Assembly: GCA_025769875.1 (NCBI GenBank)
Contig: JAGFNK010000029.1
Span: forward strand, 177,866-241,865
DNA from: Russula earlei
Taxonomy: Eukaryota; Basidiomycota; Agaricomycetes; Russulales; Russulaceae
Reading direction: 5' to 3'
Length of the DNA: 64,000 nucleotides
The position numbers and the translations under genes are program-made. Shown here in pieces: positions 31,241-41,900 of this stretch (its first letter is position 1; every line of letters begins with the position of its first letter). The notes under the pieces were generated by a model, which ran no database searches, had not been told where the DNA came from, and saw only the letters and a program-made list of their open reading frames with translations.

Positions 31241-32490
31241 AGTCCTACATGCCCCGCGGGTCGCTTACACACTCATCTCATTAGGAGAACTGGACAGTGA
31301 AGGCTATCGTATGGAATTGTGTGATGGGCATTTGAGCATTGCCACCCTGGAAGGCGAGCGTGTGGCACGCATACCACGCAGCACGCGCGGATTATATCGC
31401 GTTGAACGGCGCACGGAGTACGCCCATGCAATCGAGCTCTCACTGATGGAGCTACACAGACGCCTAGGGCACATTGCCCCCTCCAGTGCGCGCAAATTAA
31501 TCCAAACCGGTGCCGTCAGAGGCATTATGGTCGACCCCGCATCAAAGGAAAGCGATTGCGATGTGTGCATATATGCGCAGTGCTACTCGCCTCCCTATTC
31601 TGAAAGTGCGTCGGAGCCTGCCTGCCCAACACTTCGGTGAAGAGATACACAGTGACTTGTGGGGGCCCGCGTCCATCGCAACACGTCAAGGGCGCAAGCA
31701 CTTTATCTCATTCACAGACAGTGCAACATGCTACACTATTGCCTTCCTGCTCACAAAGAAATCGGAGGCACTCGAGAAGTATAAGGCCTTTGAAGCCTGG
31801 GCAATCTCTCAGGGGCATTGCAAAGCCATCAAAGTACTTCGCTCCGATCGTGGAGGCGAATACCTGAGTGGCCCCTTTGACAAACACCTGGCTGCGGCCA
31901 GCACCGCACGCCGTCTCACCACGCATGACACGCCGCAGCACAATGGCATCACGGAGCGCCTTAACCGGACTGCTGCTCGAACGCATGTGCGCGCTCTCAC
32001 ATGGAAGCTGGCCTCCCCAAGTCGTTATGGGGCGAGGCGCTGCGGCATGCCGTGTGGCTCAAGAACCGAACCGCCACGCGCACACTAGATGGCAAGACAC
32101 CGTATGAAGCCCTTCACAAGGAGCCACCAGATCTGTCTGGCCTGCACCAGTGGGGTTGCAGTGTCTGGGTGCACACTGGGAAGAAAGGCTCCAAGTTAAA
32201 CCCGAGGGCACGCGAGGGCAAATGGCTTGGTGTTGACACTGACTCACATGCCCACAGGGTATACTGCCCGAAAACTCGAATAGTCAGCATTGAGCGGGAC
32301 GTGTATTTCGCATCGAACGCACCGCTCGAGGGGGAGCAGCCCATCGCATTGCCGACCGTGGGAAGCGAGCGGCCCACTGATGAGTCAGACCTACACGAGG
32401 TGCCCGAGTCACCTACCCACTCTGACCATGACTTGGAAGTGGACCCAGCCCACTCTAATACACCCCTTGTACCCGAAAATGCCTGACACA
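31080..32490 (+). pseudogene. Copia-2 pre-integrase and integrase
   Basis: HHCC domain (LHRRLGHIA, CDVCIYAQ) followed by the integrase core: HSDLWGPAS, LRSDRGGEYLSG and DTPQHNGITERLN supply the three acidic residues. Shifts occur near 31,580 (extra base against Copia-1) and 31,975. The linker with the GKKGSKLNPRA region is open to 32,486. It would insert the cDNA, producing the 5-bp TSD seen. Confidence 0.82.
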
Positions 32491-34265
32491 CCGCAAGTAC
32501 CAGATCAGTATCCTCCCTCAGAAGAAGAAGTCGAGACCACCCTCAACAACGCCCCTCGGCGTTCCACCCGACTACGCAAGCCCTCGCGCATCGTGCGCGA
32601 CCTCCAAGCGGGCGAGGGCGTTACTTCCCCACACCAGAGCACCCTGCGCATCCCACGTGGCATCCGTTTGCCCAGACCCCTTGACGCAGAGGAAGCAGGG
32701 GGAGCATGGTCCGTCGACGATGGCCTGCCCACGCTCCTCGAGGACCACGTCGGCCTCGAGCTCGCATTCGCAACCGCAACAGCCGACGCCGAAGCACTCA
32801 AGCCACGCTCACTTGCCGAAGCCAAACGCAGACCAGACTGGCCTCTCTGGGAGAAGGCCATTGAGGAAGAGCTCACAACGCTCAAAACCGCAGGCACCTG
32901 GCACCTTGAAGAACCGCCAGCCGGAGTAAACATCATCGGCTCCAAATGGGTTTTCAAAGCCAAAAAGGATGCAGCAGGCAATATCGCGCGCTACAAGGCA
33001 CGCCTCAGTTGCCCAAGGTTTCAGTCAGATAGGTGGTGTCGACTATGACGACACATACTGCCCCGGTAGCACGCCTTGCATTGTCGCGCGCCATCATTGC
33101 TATGGCAAATCGTCTTCAGCTGGAACTCCATCAGATCGACATCAAAGGTGCCTACCTAAATGGTGTGCTCAACAACAACGAAGTGCTGTTCATGCAGCAT
33201 CCTCCGGGGTACCGAGACCCGAAGGCGGGCACGTGAGTGCTATGCCTCGTGAAAACACTTTACGGACTGAAACAGTCCGGCAGGAGGTGGTACCAAAAAC
33301 TCTCCTCCATATTCACATCCCTACAGTTCAGACAGTGCTCTGTCGATCAAGCCGTCTTCTTCAAGTCCGGAGGTCGCGCGCACGACATTATAGTTGTTGC
33401 CGTGCACTGTCGACGATTGCACAATTGCAGCGAGCAACGTGCGACTCATGAACGACCTCAAGGCCGGATTACGCAAGCACGTCGAGGTCACAGACCTCGG
33501 TGAGCTCCACTGGATGCTCGGCATCGAGGTCCAGCGTGACCGTGCAGGCGGGACTATTCACCTCTCCCAGCGGGCGTACATCGACGCCATTCTCCGCCGT
33601 TACCACTTGGATGAGCTCAAACCACTTTCCACACCCATGGATATCCAGGTGCGCCTAACCAGTGAGCAGTCCCCCTCCAGCGCAGCCGAATATGCCGCCA
33701 TGCGCGACGCGCCGTACCGAGAGGCCGTCGGTGCCCTCAATTGGGCTGCACTCTCAACGCGCCCGGACATCGCATTTGCCATCGCGACTGTCGCACGTTT
33801 TGCCTCAAACCCGGGACCAGCACACTGGCAGGCCGTCAAGCATATCTTCCGCTACCTGGCCGGCACACGCGACCTGTGGCTCACCTATGGCGAAACCAGG
33901 CGCATCCTCAGTAGGCTACGCAGACGCCGATGGCAGCATGGCCGAGGATCGGCGTGCCATCTCAGGCTACGCCTTCCTCATCGACGGCGGCGCCGTTTCG
34001 TGGTCCTCAAAGCTGCCAGGAGATCATTTCGCTCTCGACCACAGAGAGTGAATACATTGCGGCCACCCACGGAATGAAGGAAGCGCTCTGGCTGCGCAGT
34101 CTTCTATCAGAAGTCTTCAGGCCTCTCTCCGACCCTACCACCCTTTTCTCCGACAATCAATCTGCCATCGCACTCGCGCGTGATCACCAGTACCATGCCC
34201 GGACCAAACACATCGACGTCCGCTACCACTGGATTCGATGGGTCATCGAGCAGGGGTCCGTGTGA
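32487..34265 (+). pseudogene. Copia-2 reverse transcriptase and RNase H
   Basis: RT starts with EKAIEEELTTLKTAGTWHLEE and GSKWVFKAKKDAAGN, then DIKGAYLNGVLNNNEVLF and the catalytic VDD (about 33,405, disturbed by an extra base). RNase H follows: LIDGGAVSWSSK, TESEYIA, FSDNQSAIALARDHQYHARTK, all recognisable and normally spaced. Extra or missing bases near 32,475, 33,008, 33,057, 33,237 (TGA) and 33,407 break the frame. The C-terminus ends just before the polypurine tract. Confidence 0.85.
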
Positions 34266-34380
34266 CTCGTATACTGTCCAACAGATGATATGCTCGCCGA
34301 CGCCCTCACCAAGGCACTTCCCTCAGTGAAAGTCAAACACTTTGCATCAGGACTTGGCCTGTTCACAAAGCGAGGGGGAG

Positions 34381-34905
34381 TGTTGTGATTCCCGACCGCG
34401 GGTGAGCTCGATCGCAAGCACACGAAGCCGAGTGAGGGATCCCCTCACTCGGAATATATACCCAGGACTGCTCTTAGCATCTCCAAGTAGAACTAGCTAT
34501 TTACACTCAGTTCGTACCTAGTCTAGTCAATTGACGTAGACGCTGATTGGGTCGACTGACGTTCCGTCATTTGGATACCATTCGCTTACCTCCTGCCTAC
34601 TTAAATGAGTAGATAGTTTACCCTTGCTCCTCAGTGATCGCTCACGCGCGCGAGTCACTGAGGTGTGTTTCCACTTACTTATCGTTCCTTTCGTTCCATA
34701 AAGCTCATACTTGAATAGTACAGTCGTTACATTATTCAGGTAAATATATATCCACAGTGATCGCTCACGCGCGCGAGTCACTGAGTACAGTCATTACATT
34801 ATTCAGCGATTCCCACATGTGCGAACGTGCAGGTCCTCTTCGACGCTGCATACACTCACGCATAACAACCCTTCCATACCCCAAATAGACTGTTTAGTTT
34901 CTACA
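34381..34905 (+). repeat. Copia-2 3' LTR
   Basis: Same length as the 5' LTR, preceded by GCGAGGGGGAG and followed by TSD GTTAC. It keeps the CpG at all but one of the seven transition sites. Confidence 0.95.
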
Positions 34906-35103
34906 GTTACACCCTTCCCCTGTGGTCATCCCATTTCTCCCACAATTTTAACCACCACAATTTGTTATCAAGTAATTTATTCTTATCATCAAATAATAAT
35001 AATATATTATTAATTTTCTGCATTGTAAAGATGTTCAAACACCACTCTGCTGACAAAGTCTGATATTCCAGATTTGTGTGTCACATTTTTGCAAAATTCT
35101 TAC

Positions 35104-35654
35104 AGCCCCTTTTACCAACCAAGAATTCTTGAATCTTGAACTTGAACTTGGATTTTGGGATTTTCCAAGAGTGATAGGAGTGACAGGAGTGATGTCAGTG
35201 ATATGATGTATATAATAAATTGATATACATTTTTTTCTGTTGTGATTTGCATATTCACATATATGGGGTTACACATGATGTGTCAGCATCAAACTTGGAG
35301 TCGAGCTCAACATCTGGGTGCTTGCAGCCCCATTTGCACCAGAGCTGCACATACAATATTTGCACAAAACAGGTGCACCCACACATCAGTGACACATGTG
35401 CTGCCTTAATGGCATGCTTGCAATACCCCACTTGGAAGGAGTGGAAGGAAGGGGCTAGAAAAAATACCTTACATATCACATGTAAACCCCACACATGAAT
35501 GCAAATCACACCAAAAAATGACTTGTTTGAAATAGACTCATATTAGTTTATTATGTCACTTTACATCACACCTGTCATTCCCATCACTTCTGGATAATCC
35601 CAATATCCATGTTCAAGTTCAAGATTCAAGAATTCTTGGTTGGTAAAAGGGGCC
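35104..35654. mobile_element. Harbinger-type MITE (551 bp)
   Basis: Inverted ends of about 110 bp, nearly identical over the first 45: AGCCCCTTTTACCAACC on the left and the complement of GGCCCCTTTTACCAACC on the right. Flanks are TAC and TAA, compatible with a degraded 3-bp TWA duplication. The ends match the left end of the transposase-bearing element at 59,355, so it is probably its deletion derivative. Central part AT-rich, without genes. Confidence 0.82.
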
Positions 35655-35655
35655 T

Positions 35656-35915
35656 AAAGACTCCAGGTGGCTGCATGTCTAACAAGATAGGGCTGATCTG
35701 CTTTCTCCCACTATCTAACGTGTCTCAGACACACTTGTCAAGAAGCTCTGTTGCATCTAGAGATGAAGTGCATACCCATGAAGGTGATGTCTGCACCCAA
35801 TATAATATCTATTGGAGTACCAAGGATGAAGCTTTCTTCAATCATTTCCTCTGACCCAGAGTGACTACAAAGTAAAGCTCGATCATTTCTAAGCATAATG
35901 CGAAGGTGCAAAATG
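35656..35915. other. Short spacer before the VWA gene
   Basis: No frame with support. The 3' UTR of the minus-strand gene at 35916 should lie here. The stretch right of the MITE has no recognised repeat. Confidence 0.3.
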
Positions 35916-38900
35916 TCAGCGGATCAGTGATCCCCGTGGCTTCCTCAGCGATTCCGCAATACCCAAGAATGTCTCCGCAAGCCGTACCTGGCGTTTAATA
36001 TCAGATCTTCACCACAGCGATGCATGGGTTTTCTTACCGTGTCTAGAGCAATAGAGAAAGAGGAAGGAATTGATCCTCCTTGAGGCATGAGGGGATCGCG
36101 GGGAGCATTATTCTGGATTTCGAGAGCCAGATTGGCCATCCTCCAGAGATACGAGGACGAAGAGTCTGGTCCGAACGAGATGGAATGGAACGATAGTGGC
36201 TTTCTGAAAACAAAGTGAGTGATCAACTTGCACTGAAAGAAAGTAACATACCCCAGCCGAACTGCGGAACGACAAACATCTTGAATGGCCGAGTCAGGAA
36301 CATCGCTCTCGCCATCAGAAAGAAAGATCATGATCGGCATTCTGAGATGCAGTTGAAGAATCAAAATGACGGGGAGTCACACAGAAGCTAGTCCGGTTTA
36401 CGAACCTCTCTGTGCTCCAGTTTCGTTCCATGACAGCCTGTCCTGCTCGGAGGGCTTCCAAAAAGTTCGTACTACCGCCAGCCTTGGTGCGAAGGACGAT
36501 ACGTAACAGTTGGTCCGGCGAGCTCTTGGAGTCATTGGTCAGAACGTTGGTAGCCTTTTCGTTGAAAATAATAAGACTATATGCGTCGGGCCGTGCGCCA
36601 GTGGTCTGTCGAGGCCGCTGTTGTGGCAGCATGGCGCGCAGACCAGAAGCTATAAAGTGAAGAAATGACCGCGCCGAGTCTATTGTTAGCGGATTTCTGA
36701 ATCTTTTTTGTCATTGGTGCATCAGGCAGTGGTCGGCGGTCAGTGCTAGACATCGAAGTAGATCTATAACGCTTATGTGAGATCCTGCGCACAAGGACAC
36801 TCTTTAAAATAGATTTAACCTGTCAACGATGAAGATCCTATTTCAACCGGGCATTAGAGCTCTCCGTAGAAGAACAAGGAAAGTCTTACACATGGAATGT
36901 TTGCTGCATCACAACTGGTTTATTGCATTCAAACAAATGCCCATCGTCGGAAATATAGCCAAGGCCTTTCACAGGGTCGTTAGGGCTCCGGGGGGCATGG
37001 AACATGTGCAATGTGCAATAGGACGGCTGTCCCGTGCCAGCTCGCATCGCCAAATGTTCGGGCCCTATTTACGCGCAATATAGTTATTAAAGGTGGGGGA
37101 GCAAAGCATCGACACTAAAACGCACCGGAACACATGGCGTCGCTAGACTACAAGTAAGGAATCAATCTCAGCATTGAGGAATGACGCACCATTTTGTAAA
37201 ATTGGCCTGTTCATCGTGGGTATACGGATCTACTCATATCATAACCTCAGCGATTAGTTCGTCAGGGCGAAAACGCATATAACCTTTGAAAGCCTGAGAG
37301 CAATCACTTTATCTGAGTGGACGTAAGACGGTGGTAGTGGACATACCCATCCTACGCCAGTAAAGTCCGTGAGTTATAACATCCTTGGGTCTGTCCGGAT
37401 TTGGTGTCATCCTTGCGTTGATGTGTCGAACCTCTGCACCATCCCAACGATTCCCCTGTACCGTACAGCAGTAATCGATATGAACGTGTCTGCCAATCGA
37501 CGAGCAAATAAGATTGCACATCATCGGTGCCCCTTCGTCATTTGAGGAGAACTTGCGCCCGCCCAATTCGAGACTTGTCCCGTCTGGCCCGTCAACCGCC
37601 CAGCGAGTCTGTGTCATAGACCCGTGACTGGTTTCATGTTCTTGCTGGGCGTGACCTTGAAATGACAAAGACCATCAGCGGTTGATGCACTTTGTAAAAT
37701 AGCGTCTTACCAAGGGGCAGGGTGCAAAAATAGCTACAATTATCACAGCTACATAATTTCAGCGTCCTGTAATGCCAAACGCGCAAGGTATACCCGCACC
37801 GAGCTTCACAAAAGTGGAAGGGCCGGTCCTCTTTACTATGGATGTGTGACCCTTCATGAGAAGTTTTTCCCGGAGGAATCGTCATAACACATTGCAACCG
37901 CTTGGCAACTGGATCGAGGTAAGCACATCCCCATGCGTCTCACTTTCAACAAACCTTGCGTGTACTATTACAGACAAGAAATGATCAGAGAAGCGCTACG
38001 CATAACAATACGGAATCTGATTACCTTGGTATATTGGAATGTTTCATGCCGTCCTGTAAAGGTGGCCTGGATGGACTGGGGTGCCGTCTCGATATGGCAG
38101 ATGCCCTTCTCCGAGCAAAGCGCTGAGCATGTGTGCGCTTCCCTGCTCCCGGAGAAGCTCAACTCGATGATGACTCGCAGTAGCGAAAACACTAACCCAC
38201 AAAGGTGATATGCTCCGGAAGTAAGCCCATGAAGGTGTGATTCGTCACAGAGCCGCTTGCAAAGTTCGCAGGTCGATGGGCAGAGTCTTGTGTCACAGGA
38301 ATGAGTCTCGTGGTCCTGGTCACTTTAGACATGAGAGGTACATTAGTTGAGACGACAGTGAGCAAGAACATAAACCCGCATCGGAATATTGCAACGTTCC
38401 GGACAGGAATAAATCTTCCCATCAGGCAACTTCATGCCTCTGAGGGCGCATGGCTGGCAATGTTCCATGGTCGTAAGAAAAGCCGACTTTGCCAAAGATG
38501 AACGCATACCTCGCCACACATATGAACAAGTGCGGGGCACATGTGGTCGTCATCAGCGTGTCTTAGGACCTGTGTGAGCATAAGTACCAGAAACCCAAAG
38601 AAGGGGTTGTCACAGCTGACCTTTGTGCAGTCTTCCAGGCAACCTCGCCTCCCTGAGAGTTTGCAAGGATCGCCACATAGGTGAGCAGTGACAGCGCAGC
38701 TGCACGTGGGTGAGAAAGTAGTAATATCTAGGCGCCACACGTCACGTACACATGTTTCCCTGGATGCCCAGCCCTACGCTCTCTTTGGTAAAGATTGAAA
38801 AAACAGAGACAAGGTAACGCACGATGTACCGCAAATGTTTACATCATCCTCACAGAAATCACAATTATGCACACACTTGTGAGTGGTGTTACAGGAATGG

Positions 38901-41900
38901 TCGCCCTCGTGAAGCCGGCTACGGACACAGAGGAGAAGACAGGATGCACATTGAGCGCCACAGAGTTGGACATTGGTCTTCATCTCGATGACCATGTGGC
39001 CAAGTCGTCTACGTAGATCCTCTATGGCCGCATTGCGACCTTGGAATCTACCCAAATTGCAGTCCAACCAAGTTCGGACGTGATTGACACGCAAGTCGAC
39101 TAATTGATCGAGATACGATTTGAGTTCTGCAAATCCACTCTGAGTCCGGTATATGTTGCCGTGGCACGCTTGGGCATCGAGGCTTCAATAAAGCAGCAAG
39201 ATGTATTTCGATATCGACCGGTTGAACCTGTTCTCCTTCGGAGATGGCGAAAATTGCCGTTGTATCATTGCTCGGGAGTATGACGTCGGTGTCAAAGTCC
39301 TAAAAACTATGTCACATTCAGATTTTCTCAAACTGATAGGCTACAGAACCTTCAAGGGCTCAAGCTCGGGCTCGATCTCCGAGAACCCTGTCGTAAGCGC
39401 ATTTAGCAGGAGAGCGGATAATGACTTGGCGCGATGTTCGGACCATGGTCTCTATCAGTTAGGAAGTTTAATTCAACGGGCGGCGAAGAGAAGGGCTGCA
39501 TTGACTAACGAGAAATAGCTCCCCAGTCATTAACCTACAAGAAGAGTCAGAATTGATATTGGCAACAAAAGAGACATACTTTGATCTTCGCCATGAGTGT
39601 TTTGATTGTATGAAGAAATTCCCCGGCGCTCGGATGTGAAACCTTCTGCTGGTCAAGCCGCTTCTTGAGGGCTGTGAATAGCTTGTAGAACTCCTTCGAT
39701 TCAATCACAGGCCATGGTATGATGTCTACCTTCCCGCCGTGTAGGCGCGAAATGAAGTTAGCAGTCTTGCTCTTGTTCCACGATCTTCTGAAACTTGGAG
39801 GAAAATCTAGAAGTCGCGCGTTAGCTATGAGACTGTCGGAATTTATGAAAAGCATCACTCTCGGGCGATATCTATTTTGTCCAACTCTACAACGTCCTAG
39901 AAAGAACGTCCTGTGACGCAGTGTTCTGTGCAGCCGTGAAGTATTCACCTTGATGATGATGACAAGCGTAGATTGAAAGAGAGAGAGGGTTTGCCGCTGG
40001 GTCCAGAACGGATGCACTGGATTGGAATGATTGGAAGAGCCCGCTGATATCCCGACCTAATGCGAAATTGTTGCGGAACAGGACCTTATGGACCTCAGAA
40101 AGGAAGCTTTCGCAGAATACAACCAACACACGAGATTGGATATTGCAGCATTGAACAACACAAGATATGTGTCCTCTTGAGTGGATCTTTCGACTGTATC
40201 CACACCTGGAATATTACTGCGTCACCAGCTAGGAAATGACCAGAAGAGATCAGTCCCACCTTCAAAGTCAAGTGCCACAATCAATTCTTCGTCCGTAGGC
40301 GTTACAGACATCCATACACCCTCTGTACATATCAGTTTAAGTCCTGTATCTAACATGCAACACGAACAAACCTGTCGTCCGCATAGCGCTCCCTGCAAAG
40401 GATGTATCCACCAGGTGGTTCAACGAGAAGCTCTTTCCAACTGACTGCTGACCCATCGAAGACACCACTTTTACAGGCTACGAAGAGGGAAAGCGGAATC
40501 AAAATAGATCAAAACGACACTGAGAGGCATACCATCTTCGCCATATAGGACTGGAAAATGGACTCATACCACCCAAACGAGAGTTTGTCCACTATCTGGT
40601 TGACGTCTGCGCCGAGTAGAGACCTCTCTAAGTCAGAAGAGATAACCCCATTTGCCAAAGGAATGAATCGATTTTCGCGGCAAACCGCAATATGGATGGG
40701 AATAAGGCAGAGCAGATCGACAAGCCATTCCCCAAGACGATATTGCGATACATTCCTGTTCAGGGTGGAGAGTGTCTCCCGGAAGGATTTAAAATCTGTG
40801 GCTGACACCTTAATACCACGCAGTTCATCACCTGTAGGTTTCCTTATCGTCCTTACAAACTCCTGGATGAGATCGGAGAAATAAAGGGCAAATTGCCCTG
40901 TGGGGTCGTCGGAAACGAATGTCAGTCCTTTCGGTTGTCGTTCGCTGAAAGAGGTGATGGTACGGCGCTTCACAGCAGGGACAACAGGGAAACGTGTCCA
41001 GACCTCCCTGTGACAGTCTAGCAAGCTGTTGTGTTGGGTCTCACGCGCGCTGCTCGATGATGTGTTTCTGTATGCCTTCTCCTGGAATACAACCTCTGTA
41101 ACTTTTTTGGTGATGTCAATGGCTACAGAGTTCACGCATTGACCGTCAATGTCGAGGGCGAGAAGAAAGACACATCCTCGACGAACAATCGATGTCACGA
41201 CAGCACCTTCAAGTCGAAAGGTTGGAATTTCCAAGGATATCCCCTCATTGGTGCCAAATGTATCCCAATGAAATGCAGTCAGGGAGGGCTGGCCGTCCTG
41301 GGACCGAACAACGATGAGGCAGGATCCATCTGGAGATGGGTACACAGCACTTGGGAGCGAGGTGAGTTGTAACGAGGCAGGTCTGGACTCGTGGATCCGA
41401 GTCAGTAACTGATCTGTTTAGGTGGAGATCACGAACGACTTACCTTAATTGTTGTGTGACGAAAGAAAAGATCCGGATCTGCGCGTTGGAGTTCACTAAC
41501 ACAACCTCGTCACTTCCACAGACAGAAGACATTTGCTGGATCGAGATCCCAGCTTGGCTATACCACGGAGCTAGGCTGATGACACTCCCCTGACCTTGGA
41601 GCGTTTTGAAGGTTTCATCGAACACAAATGCGTGAAGTTGCATCTTATCAATCACATAGCACGTCAGGACTTCTACCACTAACGAAGGTAATAAAGTCAC
41701 CTTTGCCGAAGCGCACACGGCCAGCGTATGCTTCGTCTCGTCATATGCGAATAACAAGTCTTCACCGACCTTGTCACGGTTAAGAGTTTTGATTGGTTTG
41801 GCCCGCTGTATGGCGGCATCCATTTCTGATAGACGCTCGAGATAAATGACATGCTTATCCCGATCTGCAAGAACAAGGAGGAACTTTTCATTCGCTAAGA

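Larger units (their letters stand above)
29378..34905 (+). mobile_element. Copia-2, full-length Ty1/copia element
   Basis: Two 525-bp LTRs (29378-29902, 34381-34905) differ at 8 positions with no indels. TSD GTTAC at 29373-29377 and 34906-34910. PBS GGTTATGGGCCC at 29903, polypurine tract AGCGAGGGGGAG just before 34381. The gene order gag, protease, integrase, RT, RNase H is that of Ty1/copia. The coding region carries at least five single-base frameshifts relative to Copia-1, so it is structurally complete but not autonomous. Confidence 0.95.

Noticed and set aside
29378..34905. Classical RIP (CpA-directed) as cause of the mutations
   Set aside because: The observed LTR differences are at CpG sites, not CpA; RIP is also not typical for mushrooms.
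39120..39500. Apparent frameshifts making the VWA gene a pseudogene
   Set aside because: Short GT...AG introns (for example GTTAGTCAATG...CTAACTGATAG) restore the frame and a sensible protein, so no frameshift is needed there.
39201..39518. Plus-strand frame of 105 residues
   Set aside because: Antisense to coding exons of the VWA gene; the minus strand has matching introns (including one with a CTAAC branch site) and conserved motifs.
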